Source: Acidobacteriota bacterium
GTDB taxonomy: Bacteria > Acidobacteriota > Terriglobia > Acidiferrales > UBA7541
Length of the DNA: 64,000 nt
Assembly (NCBI GenBank): GCA_003223325.1
Contig: QHYS01000010.1
Coordinates: forward strand, 1-64,000
Direction of reading: 5' to 3'
Position numbers and translations under genes: made by a program
Shown here: positions 54,220-62,986 of the stretch, piece after piece
Layout: the number at the start of each line of letters is the position of its first letter
Position numbering within the stretch: the first letter of the stretch is position 1
Notes under the pieces: model-generated
The model's database searches: none
What the model was told of the DNA's origin: nothing
What the model saw: only the letters and a program-made list of their open reading frames with translations

Positions 54220-55332
54220 CTAGTCCTTCTTCGTCGGGGGAGGCGTCAACCCGGTGAAATCACCAACCACTTTGGCGTCGTACGGACCATTCAACTCGTC
54301 GAATCCGTTCCCAGCCACTGCTATTTGACCCTGTGCGAATACAATTTCCTTGTCGTGAGTCACTTCGATCACTTGATTGTTGAATTGATCGCTGATGAGA
54401 GTATTGCCGTTGCGCAGGCGCACCGCACGCGTTGGAAGTGGAGCCGCAATGGTGCCTAGCCGGGTGTTGGCGAAGTACTCCCAAACGACGTTATCGCTCG
54501 AATCTACTTCGACGATGCGGCTGTTATTCGAATCGGTAATCAGCGTATTTCCATTTGGGAGCCGACTCGCGAATGCCGCGCCACTGACGGTGTTGCCCGC
54601 AGTGAATGAATGTTTGATGTTGTGTTGACGATCGACTTCGATGACCCGGTTGTTATTCTCATCGGCAATCAAGATATGGCCGTTGTCGAGCAACTCAGCG
54701 CTGTTGGGATTGTTGAGTTCGTCGAAACCATCGCTCGCAAGACCGGTGACGCCATAGTGCCAGACGATTTCTTTTTTCCGGTTCACTTCAATGACGCGCT
54801 CATTGGCTTGGTCCGTAATCAAGAAATGGCCGTTCGGCAACACGGTCGCGGCGACAGGAGTATTGAGCTGGTCGGGACCTGCGCCAGACTTGCCGCCATC
54901 TTGGCCGTATTGCCACACAATCTGACCCTCTTCATTCACCAAGATGACGCGGTTGTCCGGGCAGCCGTTGACCGGGTCCGGGCAGCCCGGCAGCGGTGGA
55001 TTGCTGGGTGGAATGCCTGTGCCGGAAATCAGAGTGAACTCGCCAAAGCGTTCAGCGTCATTCGTCCCGACAATGGAGCGCGGCCCGGGAATGCTCGATC
55101 CATCGCCGAAGTGCCAAACGACTTGGTGGTTCTCCGGATCGACTTCAATCACTCGGTTATTGAACTGGTCGGCGATGACAATATGTCCTGGCTTGTTGAA
55201 ACCATCTTCCTCTTGTCCCTGCAGCGTCGGGCCAGAAGCCAACATGATGCCGCCCAAGAGAGCCACAAGGGCCACGCCTCCGAAGCGCTTGAGCAGTTGA
55301 TTGCGCATGACAGATATTTTGAGTTTCGTCAT
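54220..55332 (-). CDS. Exported beta-propeller protein (NHL/PQQ-like repeats)
   Basis: A GGAGAGGGG site precedes the ATG. The 370-residue protein has a signal sequence (GGVALVALLGGIMLASGPT) and six or seven repeats of about 45 residues. Each has a HILIADENNNRVIEVDR type turn followed by a W-hydrophobic strand (IVWHYG, VVWHFG, VVWEYF). Such propellers bind ligands or other proteins in the periplasm. No catalytic residue is evident. It is convergent with the EPS operon, so functional linkage is uncertain. Confidence 0.75.
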   Translation of the reverse strand: MTKLKISVMRNQLLKRFGGVALVALLGGIMLASGPTLQGQEEDGFNKPGHIVIADQFNNRVIEVDPENHQVVWHFGDGSSIPGPRSIVGTNDAERFGEFTLISGTGIPPSNPPLPGCPDPVNGCPDNRVILVNEEGQIVWQYGQDGGKSGAGPDQLNTPVAATVLPNGHFLITDQANERVIEVNRKKEIVWHYGVTGLASDGFDELNNPNSAELLDNGHILIADENNNRVIEVDRQHNIKHSFTAGNTVSGAAFASRLPNGNTLITDSNNSRIVEVDSSDNVVWEYFANTRLGTIAAPLPTRAVRLRNGNTLISDQFNNQVIEVTHDKEIVFAQGQIAVAGNGFDELNGPYDAKVVGDFTGLTPPPTKKD

Positions 55333-55339
55333 CGCCCCT

Positions 55340-55721
55340 CTCCATTATGCCTGGTGGCATTTCTTTGTCCGATTGCCTGGTCGAACGAGTATGGCGAGTC
55401 GGAGGAGGTAAATTGTCGCGATGATGTCTGTCTGTTGTCACTTTCTTGCAAATATCCAGGGCGCGTGCGGTCTTATTAGGGCCCCCGTACTACCACTGCT
55501 GTGGCTTCGCCCAGCAGCGAGGCCCGCCGACCGAAAGAAAAGCAAGAGCCGCACCTTCACCAGGGCGAGAATGCGGCAAACAACATCGCCTCAGAAACTG
55601 GTCCCAAATGGTTCCGTTTGGAAACAAATCTACCGGGCTCGTAAAGATACCCATGAGGCTCAGGTGGTACCGAGACCAAACAAGACTCAGCGAATTGGCG
55701 AGGCTGCTTCTTTGCAATGGC
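55340..55721. other. Gap of about 380 bases without a recognised gene
   Basis: Overlapping frames exist on both strands but none has a motif or credible start. The promoter of the leftward beta-propeller gene should be at the left end. Confidence 0.35.
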
Positions 55722-55898
55722 CTATTGGTCCCGAACAGCCGCACGCACCTTGGCGAGCATCTCTGGCGGGATGCTCTTCATGTTGTGGGTTGCTCCAGCG
55801 TGTTCGGTGGCCCTCTTCAGAACCTCTTGCTCTGTTTCTCCACGGGCCACGAAGTCACACTTCATCCCCACGTCCTGACAGCGAAGGATCTTTGCCAT
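55722..55898 (-). CDS. DUF1059 small protein
   Basis: The 58-residue protein MAKILRCQDVGMKCDFVARG, followed by TEQEVLKRATEHAGATHNM and an IPPEMLAKVRAAV tail, is a complete DUF1059 domain. It has the conserved Cys pair (LRC, MKC) and His residues. The ATG at 55898 gives the family length; the longer frame upstream is spurious. Function is unknown for the family; a metal or stress role has been guessed from the Cys/His pattern only. Confidence 0.8.
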   Translation of the reverse strand: MAKILRCQDVGMKCDFVARGETEQEVLKRATEHAGATHNMKSIPPEMLAKVRAAVRDQ

Positions 55899-56150
55899 TT
55901 GAATGCCTCTTGATCTGAGGGACATGCTGCGGCACAGCCTATGGCCGGTGGCCATCCGAGTCAATCGCATCGATGCGGCCTCCGAGAGATTGCCTCCATG
56001 CCTAAACCTTTCATTTTTGACTCAACCTGTCCATATGGTCAGGTTTTTGAAACTAGCAAGCCTCTATTATTCCGACATCGCCGCAGTTGTAATGCGGGCT
56101 AGAGTGATAGGAAGAGCCACGACAGGTCTCGAGCCTAGGAGCAGACTTCG

Positions 56151-56507
56151 ATGCCTGAAGGAAAAAGTAACTACCCCGCGGAGGTGGTCCGTAGGCGTAG
56201 CGAGCGCGTGCTGTTGGACATGCCCTTGGTTATTCGAGGTGAGCCAGAGCACAAGCCGACTTTCCGTGAACAAACATTCACGCTGACTGTGAGTGCCCAC
56301 GGTGCGCTCATACTCTTGGGGACCACGGTAGTATTGGGGCAGACGGTGGTGCTGATGAACCCAAAAACTTGGGATGAACGTAAAGGCAAGATCACTTATC
56401 TAGGATCATCCCATGCTGGCTTGGCCCAAGTAGGAATCGAATTTGAACAGCCTGCGCCTGACTTTTGGTCCATCAGTTCTCCCCCTGCCGATTGGAACTT
56501 ATGCTGA
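56151..56507 (+). CDS. PilZ-domain protein
   Basis: The 118-residue protein carries the c-di-GMP motif in PilZ form: RRRSERVLLDMPLVIRG near residue 14 and the later TLTVSAHGALIL where [D/N]xSxxG normally lies. The second motif is degenerate (T-V-S-A-H-G). PilZ proteins bind cyclic di-GMP and often regulate exopolysaccharide or motility. A TAGGAG site precedes the ATG. With the altered second motif, binding is likely but not assured. Confidence 0.7.
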   Translation: MPEGKSNYPAEVVRRRSERVLLDMPLVIRGEPEHKPTFREQTFTLTVSAHGALILLGTTVVLGQTVVLMNPKTWDERKGKITYLGSSHAGLAQVGIEFEQPAPDFWSISSPPADWNLC

Positions 56508-56778
56508 CTTGTGGCGTCCGCTCAGACTAAGAAGTCTTGCCTTTCAGCACGGCCTCGATTTCCCGGGCATAACCTGTAAGCCCATGCCGATTTGACTGTG
56601 TGTCGAAAACGTTCCCGATTCGTTCTGGCACAGCCGATGTGGCGGGACAAAATCATCTCTGATTCTGGCAGAGAGATTGTTCTTACCAAGAGGCGCCAAT
56701 AAGTCTCACGGCAGGCCATCGGCAACCTCCGAACGCGCGACGAGTTGCTGACCGAAACATCGGCACGAACCGACGGCG

Positions 56779-56933
56779 CTATCGAGCGTTGTCGTCCGGA
56801 ACCTGCCCAGTACCCGGATCGAGAATCAACCTGCGGTTGGCTGTGCCGTTGTTGCCCACCCTCAACGTCCCGGCTATGACGTTGATCTTGTGATCCGCAC
56901 CGCTCGAGGTCTGGGAAGAGATCAGTAAGCTAG
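56779..56933 (-). CDS. Short coding-like fragment
   Basis: The minus strand reads SGADHKINVIAGTLRVGNNG, then TANRRLILDPGTGQVPDDN and a stop at 56779. The composition is that of a beta-rich secreted repeat, but no start codon or signal peptide is visible in the frame. It directly follows the stop of the next gene upstream. It may be a relic of a longer gene or a false frame. Confidence 0.3.
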
Positions 56934-57250
56934 TTCGGTGTTCTCTTGGAAGCTGAGCGAGGATCTAACTTCAAATGCGCCCGCTTGAAAGTTTCGGCAG
57001 CTAATCTAGCGACCTCCTCACTGGTTGAGCCGTAGATTGTCTGTGCATCTGCTCCGCCCTCAGCCGGAATCTGGAGTCTGAATCTCCCTCCCCACCCGGC
57101 CGTGCCGTGCACCAATTCTTGAATACGGAGTACGCGGGTCTCGGCGCCAATCTGAACGAGGTACCGATGCTCCTTGAGCACGATACACAAGGGAGGCACC
57201 TCCTTTTCCTTACACGCTGCCCTAAAGCGCACTCGTAAGGCTGTGATCAA
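56930..57250 (-). CDS. Hypothetical small protein
   Basis: The 106-residue product is basic and soluble, with a VPPLCIVLKEHRYLVQIGAE strand-like core and a C-terminal helix (STSEEVARLAAETFKRAH). A TTG at 57250 preceded by AGGTGA is the apparent start; a GTG seven codons in is possible. The composition is protein-like, but I recognise no family. Confidence 0.5.
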   Translation of the reverse strand: MITALRVRFRAACKEKEVPPLCIVLKEHRYLVQIGAETRVLRIQELVHGTAGWGGRFRLQIPAEGGADAQTIYGSTSEEVARLAAETFKRAHLKLDPRSASKRTPN

Positions 57251-57380
57251 TCACCTACTGCCGTGACGACCAAGCTGAAGCGTAATCGAGTTTCGAACCG
57301 ACCTCTTTGACGTGCGTCAAAAACTCCCCGATACTTCTCGGGAAGCGACATAGGTAGGCGGTCACCTGCTTTCGCCGAGT

Positions 57381-57447
57381 CGGCCCGGGGAATTGCAACC
57401 CGAGCCGCTCACAGAACCGGACGTAAACCTCTCAGGTTATCCGGCTC
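57381..57447 (-). ncRNA. Group II intron 3' relic: domain V and domain VI
   Basis: Minus-strand positions 57447 down to 57414 are exactly 34 bases and fold as domain V. GAGCCGGA pairs with TCCGGTTC, the AGC triad is at positions 2-4, a GAGA (GNRA) tetraloop is at 15-18 and the two-base CG bulge is at 25-26. One inner pair (12 with 21) is mismatched. A second stem, CGGCTCGGG with CCCGGGCCG (57407 to 57381), follows in the place of domain VI, but no bulged branch A is obvious. No reverse transcriptase gene lies upstream on this strand, so the intron is truncated or ORF-less. Confidence 0.65.
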
Positions 57448-57721
57448 GTGCCACCCCTGTACGGCTGCCGCCTTACGGCAAGACCGTGAGTTCCTCCGAC
57501 TTCCCGCTGACTCAATCTCTCGCGGGGGTGACCTGCTCCCTTCACTCCACGGGAATTAGTCCGCTTCTTTGCTACTCCAGCGCAGTGCGCCCCTGTCGGT
57601 GCTTCGGTACCTTCGGCCTCGTGGGGCTCCCACTTGTACCTTTCCCCTTATTATCACCGTTCAATTTACCCCGTACGCGCCCAAGCCTCGAAGAGTCCTG
57701 AACATCGAGCGGGATATTTCG

Positions 57722-57994
57722 GTGACGAACGACATATCCGGCTGGCAATTTCGAGCTACGGGGAATCCACAACCGTTTGAAAAGTCCGACCGCTATTTAA
57801 CAGAGAAAAAGCCGGAACAATTCACTTCTGAAATGCTGGAAGAATATTGTGGCGCTTTGGGAATCGACCTCTTCGACGAGAGTTTTTATGGCGGCCGCGG
57901 GGCACTCATTCGTTCCCGTTTTTGGTTTTTTCCTCGACCTAAGGGAACGTCCGTGCGCGAAGCCCAAATTGGCTTGGGCATAAATATCGATTGA
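57722..57994 (+). CDS. Hypothetical small protein
   Basis: From the GTG at 57722 the 90-residue product reads VTNDISGWQFRATGNPQPF, then EQFTSEMLEEYCGALGIDLF and FYGGRGALIRSRFWFFPRPK. It is protein-like and balanced in charge. The frame is open further upstream, but that part runs antisense to intron-like sequence and is not credible. The family was not recognised. Confidence 0.4.
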   Translation: MTNDISGWQFRATGNPQPFEKSDRYLTEKKPEQFTSEMLEEYCGALGIDLFDESFYGGRGALIRSRFWFFPRPKGTSVREAQIGLGINID

Positions 57995-58045
57995 AGGCTC
58001 CTGAGAAAATGTTAGTGCCTTATCGGAGCGCGCTTTTGCAAAGAG

Positions 58046-58272
58046 TTATTCGACGATGTTGCCTTGTGTGTCTGTGGCAATGATTCTTGCAGACTTCACG
58101 ACGTCTGTCGGCCCCGCCGACATCGCCCGGACTATTTTCGCTTGCGTTGTCTCGCCCGCATCCGTCGCGTAACTCTGATCAGACGTCCGAGCATGAGCTA
58201 CGCCTCGTGGATGCGTTCCGTTCACGAGTAGCACGCTCGCCGAAAGTGTCAGTAATCCAAGGCTCCGTTTTA
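58046..58272 (-). pseudogene. Truncated exported protein
   Basis: The frame reads KRSLGLLTLSASVLLVNG (a signal-peptide-like start whose ATG seems to be ATA), then SDQSYATDAGETTQAKIVRA, MSAGPTDVVKSARI and DTQGNIVE, followed by a stop. The middle resembles a secreted family found in Acidobacteria and other soil bacteria. In that family the same segment continues for roughly 80 more residues. Both ends therefore appear damaged. Confidence 0.45.
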
Positions 58273-58737
58273 TTAAATGGATTCTAGCGAATTGCCCTTG
58301 GCAGTCATTTCCAGAACGAGATTCTCTCCGGCGAGCAAGGACTCTGCTCGTTTTCGGTCTTCGATGTCGGTGTTCGTGCCGAACCATTTGACAACTCTTC
58401 CGTCAAAACGGCGTAGTCGTCCTTCAATTTCACCTGGCTTGCCAGAAGCCAAAACGGATCGCCAGTAATCAACAAGTCCGCTCAGGTCGTCCGGGTGAAG
58501 GGCAACCGTCCAGCCCCAATCACGCGCCTGTTCGGCCGAAAGGCCGGTATAGTCGAGCCAGCGTTGATTGAAGAAGTCAGCAGAGCCGTCCGAACGAGCG
58601 GACCAGGCGAGCGTGGGGATCGTATCAACCACAATGCGAACGTCGTGTGCCTGCCGAGCCTGTTCGGAACCATGCCCTGCGGATGCCATGACCTGATTAT
58701 AGTCTGCTTGCGCGATTCCGCGCCGTTGGAGACCCAA
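58273..58737 (-). pseudogene. PAS-domain sensor protein, truncated
   Basis: The frame encodes a PAS/PAC domain (VDTIPTLAWSARSDGSADFF, NQRWLDYTGLSAEQARDWGW, HPDDLSGLVDYWRSVLASGK, GRVVKWFGTNTDIEDRKRAE). It ends abruptly after LEMTAKGNSLESI, where relatives run into a GAF domain and kinase. The stop coincides with the first codons of the truncated exported protein, a junction suggesting a deletion. Without an output domain it is unlikely to signal, though a short PAS protein cannot be excluded. Confidence 0.6.
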
Positions 58738-58872
58738 TGCAAACGGAGCACTAAATCATTGCAAACTAGCATAAGGGAATGCCAAACCTTATTGCTCCCC
58801 TAAACCTCCGTCACTTTTTCTCGGCCCTGGGCGCGGCAGGCCGGCCTCTGGATCAATCCAAGCCGTGACATG

Positions 58873-58889
58873 CCTGCCTTGAGGGCAGG
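58873..58889. repeat. IS200/IS605-like end hairpin (orphan)
   Basis: CCTGCC (58873-58878), loop TTGAG, GGCAGG (58884-58889) is a perfect six-base-pair hairpin. It closely resembles the left-end hairpin at 138-158 (CCTGCC stem). The following GAGACTCGACTC is also a kind of flank found next to these elements. No tnpA remains here. It could be an abandoned element end or a REP-like sequence. The rest of 58740-59097 shows nothing further. Confidence 0.35.
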
Positions 58890-59097
58890 AGACTCGACTC
58901 CAACCGCTTCATCCATCACTTCTAACTAGTAACGTTGCCAACAAATCGGAGAATTTACTTTTCGCTTAAAGCTAATCGAATGACTTGAAAACGTTCGATT
59001 TGTGCACAGTTCGTGCACAGACTGTCTCACTGCAGGCGTTCACTTCCGTATCGTGACCAGGAGAACTCGTGACAGATTGTTTCGATGGGAGGTTCAA

Positions 59098-61500
59098 TCA
59101 TTCCACTCGAACGATATAATCCCATCCTTCCCACCGGCCGCTTTCTGGGTAGAAAAATGTGAACCGGATTGGGGCGCGTTGTTCCGGGACGATTGGTATG
59201 TCCAGGAAGTGAACCTTCAATAGCGTTCCAGAGGAATCCATATCATGGATACTTTGCCACTCGTCTTTGGTCCAATGGAGCCTAAAAGCGGCAGGCGCTT
59301 GGATACGCAGCGTATAGCCTTTTCTTACCGTGCGGCATTGCCGGTTGTGCTTCCAAATTTCCAGGCAACGACAGTTCTTGCGTTCGCCTAAGTAACGCTG
59401 GGCGACCGCGGGGATCAGGTCAAAGACTTTGCCGTCCGAGGCGGAACGCAGCAGCTTGATGTATTCGGCGTGGGCCCACATCAGGGGCATGGCGGCTCCG
59501 GTGGGTTTGCCAAGATACATGTGGGCTTCAGGGAGATCGTAGGTGTCCCAAACCTGTTCGGGCAGCAGTCCCGTCGAGGAGGCAAATGCCTCCATGGCAC
59601 GCAGAAAGGGAGCAGCCCCAGCCCCACGGCCGGCGGCCAGTTCGTAGTGGCCTCGTTCGCCCGTCAACAGCGGCCAAGCGCGGCCGGTGCCCCAGCGATC
59701 GTAGCCCGATCCATCGTTGCGCTGACCGTAGCCGTCGTGGTTATAGCGATGCCAGCAAGGGCCGAAGGGAGTTTCAACCTTCAAGACAGCATCTATAACT
59801 TTCAGCGAGTCTACGATGACGGGATCGTCCGGCCTACGGATCCCGTAGCGCACCAGCTCAAGGAATCCGGCATCCACGATCTCTTTGGCTGGAAACTCAT
59901 ATTGCGTTGCTGGAGGACGGTTCGACAGCACCAGGGTCCCTGTATTGGGATCCTCGTCAGGACAGCAGTCGGCAATACTCACCGGATTGATGCGGATGTA
60001 GTGCCGCGCAATGCCCGGCACCAGAGTGCCCTGTGTAGTGACCGTCCAGGCCTCCACGTGGCACTCAAGGAAATCCACGTAGTCCTCTATGAATTGCGCT
60101 GTGGCTTGGTCTCCTCGCTCGCGAGCAAAGCAGGCGGCGCACAGCAAGGCGGCAATTTTTACGGCGATCGTCGAAGGAGAGTACCCGGAAGCCTCTTCCC
60201 ATCTCTCCTGGGCCGTAGCGGGCCCATGCAGAATGAGATTTCCAGCCGCTCCCATCACCATGGAGTATGGATCGAATCCCGCAAGCGCGCAGTATTGGTG
60301 CATCCGCCATGCCAGAACGATCGGGTAGGCGATTTCATCGAGCTGAATGCCCCGCCAGTAAGGCTCACCGTCTAACCAGAAGTTTTGCGGGAACCCGCCG
60401 TCCGCCTGCTGGCAGGCGGCGAGGTAAATCAAAGCTCGCAGGGGCGTTTCCGTGTGACCGCAAGCCAACAGTGCGGTGGCGCTCTGCACCATATCGCGCG
60501 TCCACACCAGGTGATAGCCGCCTGTATCCTCGTCGCCTTTCATTTCTCCCCAGGGGATCGAAAGCGAAGCAATGAAGGCGCCGGGGAAATTCTTGTCTTC
60601 ATGCGCGAGCAGCAGGCTCACGCTGCTGTCGTACAGCCTGCCTTCGTCGCCCGAAGCGCGTTGCAAGGACAACGTCTTGCGGCTGGGTCGCGACCATTGA
60701 TCGACGTAATGCTCTCGTTGCTGATCGAAGGGAAGTCCCAATCCTTGCAAAAGTGTGGTGACGGCATTTTGCAAACTATCTCCCAGGGCCAGACCCAGAG
60801 TGAACTCGTCTTTGCCAGCTAGGTCCAGTTCTCCCGTAAGCGCGATGTTGCCGTCGGGGGCCTGGTCGAACTCCCAATCCATTTGCAGGTTCTCATTCAA
60901 GTCCGTCCAGCCATCACTTTGCCCGACGTAACCGCAGGACAGGCGGCGAAAAGGCAGCGTGGCCGCCAGTGCCAGCCAGGTCCCGTGTTTCTCGGCCGCC
61001 AGAATGCCGCGCCCGGCTGCTTCCACGATGTAACCACTGTTTCCCCACCCTCCGACCTCCAGGTGCGGAGCGCACAAGGCATAGAGGCGAAGCTGAGACA
61101 GAAACTGCGGATCACCCTTCAGCTTGGTATGTTGGAGAACACACGAGAGGTGAGGGTCCGTGATGATCTGCTTTTCAATCTGGTAGCGGCCGTTCGGATC
61201 GGAGTTCACGACGCGATAGGCCAGCGCATTCGTCCAGGGGCGCTCCATCTGCGTCTCGAGGTGGCGCTTCTCTTCATGGAAGAAACTCTTCCCATCGGTG
61301 ATCAGATACTGAAGGTCACGAATCTGGGGCCGGTCAATTGTGGGGTAATAAGTTTCGGTGACAATGCCATTCCAAAGAGTGAACCAGAGGCGACTGGAGG
61401 TAGCGTAGGCGGTCCCTACGCCCTCCTTAGCTCCCTGCGTCCATCGAGGCTCAATACCCGGCCTGCCAAAAGCAATTCGATTGCCACGAAGCTTTGCCAA
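59098..61500 (-). CDS. Glucan 1,4-alpha-glucosidase (glucoamylase), GH15
   Basis: A TTG start with GAGGAG six bases upstream gives 800 residues. The N-terminal beta-sandwich (GTAYATSSRLWFTLWNGIVT, ETYYPTIDRPQIRDLQYLIT) and the alpha/alpha-barrel (GYHLVWTRDMVQSATALLAC, DGGFPQNFWLDGEPYWRGIQ) match bacterial GH15 enzymes. The general-acid Glu region is ERWEEASGYSPST and the base region TGRAWPLLTGERGHYELAAG. It releases glucose from alpha-1,4-glucans. No signal peptide is visible, so it is probably cytoplasmic and involved in glycogen or maltodextrin use. Confidence 0.85.
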   Translation of the reverse strand: MAKLRGNRIAFGRPGIEPRWTQGAKEGVGTAYATSSRLWFTLWNGIVTETYYPTIDRPQIRDLQYLITDGKSFFHEEKRHLETQMERPWTNALAYRVVNSDPNGRYQIEKQIITDPHLSCVLQHTKLKGDPQFLSQLRLYALCAPHLEVGGWGNSGYIVEAAGRGILAAEKHGTWLALAATLPFRRLSCGYVGQSDGWTDLNENLQMDWEFDQAPDGNIALTGELDLAGKDEFTLGLALGDSLQNAVTTLLQGLGLPFDQQREHYVDQWSRPSRKTLSLQRASGDEGRLYDSSVSLLLAHEDKNFPGAFIASLSIPWGEMKGDEDTGGYHLVWTRDMVQSATALLACGHTETPLRALIYLAACQQADGGFPQNFWLDGEPYWRGIQLDEIAYPIVLAWRMHQYCALAGFDPYSMVMGAAGNLILHGPATAQERWEEASGYSPSTIAVKIAALLCAACFARERGDQATAQFIEDYVDFLECHVEAWTVTTQGTLVPGIARHYIRINPVSIADCCPDEDPNTGTLVLSNRPPATQYEFPAKEIVDAGFLELVRYGIRRPDDPVIVDSLKVIDAVLKVETPFGPCWHRYNHDGYGQRNDGSGYDRWGTGRAWPLLTGERGHYELAAGRGAGAAPFLRAMEAFASSTGLLPEQVWDTYDLPEAHMYLGKPTGAAMPLMWAHAEYIKLLRSASDGKVFDLIPAVAQRYLGERKNCRCLEIWKHNRQCRTVRKGYTLRIQAPAAFRLHWTKDEWQSIHDMDSSGTLLKVHFLDIPIVPEQRAPIRFTFFYPESGRWEGWDYIVRVE

Positions 61501-61545
61501 AGGGCTCCTCGCCGCCGATTTTATAAGCGCTCCCGCTTCGCGATC

Positions 61546-62918
61546 TCAGTCCTCGAAACTCCGCACACCACCCTGGAATTTGTTCTTGATCACGTTGGAC
61601 CAGAGCCACTTGATCACACGGGCGTCATTGTAACAGTACGCCAAGTTATGGTTCACGTTGAGAAACAATGGCGTTGACAGGTCGTCTTCATAGAGGAGAG
61701 TTGCGACTGATCGAACTTTGGGTGATCGATGTTCCCCCAGTCGAAGGTTGACGCATACATCGGAAAGCAGGGCGCAACGGTACCGTCGGTACGAATGATC
61801 ACGTTGTTCTGACCGGCGCGGCAGTTCCATTCAGCGAAACGTAACTCGCCGCTCGCGTCCTGGACAATCCCGGGCATCGAAGCAAGCGGCTTGGCTTGAT
61901 GGTCATTTCCATTTGTTCCGTCGCCATTCCAGCCGTATTCCCTTAAATCCAGACCAGAGGACATGCTCATCTCTTGCAGCCGTTGGACCGAGTTCACCAT
62001 CTGGTACCCTGATCTATTTTTCTCAATTAGCCAGTCAATCAGAGCATCGACTTCACGCCAATCTTCCGGGCGGATGTATGTTGGGTTGTCGTAAAGATGC
62101 TTGAAGTGGTCGTCTTGTTCGAGCATCGGGGTTTCGTTGATGTGGTAATCGGTGGCCACGCGATGATCGTGAGCATATTCCGTGAGTTTTCGAACGTCCT
62201 CTGTGTTATTGCGGCAGATATTGATGTTGAAGAAGACTAGGTAACGGTCCACATATTGCTTGCGCAGGATGTGTTCCAGATTTTTCTGCGCTGGGACAAA
62301 AGCTTTCGGCAGGCTGGGCTTGAGGTCCCAGGAATCCATGGCGAAGTTGAAGACGGACGCGCCCGCGTCACCAAGACGATCCGCCACGTCGGGCCGAAGC
62401 AAGCGCCCATTGGTGGCAATGTAGACCCAGAAGCCTTTTTTGGCAGCGTAGTAGACGACTTTGTGCACGAAATCCGGCCGCAGGAGCGGCTCTCCACCCA
62501 TTAATGCGAGCACTCGACATCCATTGTCGTGCAGCCAGTCGATGGAACGTCGGGCCACGTCTTCCGACATGCCCTTCACTTTGTTGTCGTAAGCCCAGCA
62601 GTACCAGCAATCCAGATTACATTTGTACTCGATGAACAGATAGGCGGTGATGGGATGGAACTCCCCGGGCAGGATGCGCGAACGCACGTAGGGAAGCAAC
62701 CATCCGCGTGAGTAGCGGTAGACATCCTTCGGTCCCCATTTGCGCTTCTCAGGGGGAGTCTCCGGTCCCGGATCCTTCAGCCGATCCGGGAATTGGGGGA
62801 AGACAGGTTCTGGGAGCGTTAGCCCCTTGGCTTCAGCGGGTGCTGGAAGTCGCTGGTTGGAATTCATCAACAGATCGTGGATCGCAACGTCGATGGGGAA
62901 TTTTGCAGCCGTGGCCAT
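61546..62918 (-). CDS. Radical SAM protein with SPASM-like C-terminus (single frameshift near 61650)
   Basis: The start at 62918 (MATAAKFPIDVAIHDLLMN) follows GGGGGT. The radical SAM site is CNLDCWYC at residues 100-107, followed by ALMGGEPLLRPDF. A C-terminal Cys set (WNCRAGQNNV, PCFPMY, CQRHCFST) resembles a SPASM or twitch domain that binds extra iron-sulfur clusters. In frame the protein stops at 61653, after HCFST. The next frame continues NHNLAYCYNDARVIKWLWSN, then VIKNKFQGGVRSFED to 61546, the natural end, so one base is missing or extra. It lies 45 bases before the glucoamylase gene. The substrate is unknown. Confidence 0.8.
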
Positions 62919-62986
62919 CGGTACCCCCCATCTATTGAGGTCGCACGCGCCATGCCCACCGTCTTCAGTGCGTTCCTCTGCCCGAA

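Noticed and set aside
54215-54229. GAAGG-CTAGT-CCTTC hairpin as a terminator between convergent genes
   Set aside because: Only five pairs, no T-run, and it overlaps the stop codon of the beta-propeller gene.
54610-55479. 289-residue plus-strand frame
   Set aside because: Its Asp/Val/Ile repeats are the antisense reading of the beta-propeller repeats.
57393-57701. 102-residue plus-strand frame
   Set aside because: It runs antisense to the group II intron domain V and adjacent intron-like RNA; frames of this kind are common mis-annotations.
59470-60375. 301-residue plus-strand frame
   Set aside because: Antisense shadow of the glucoamylase gene.
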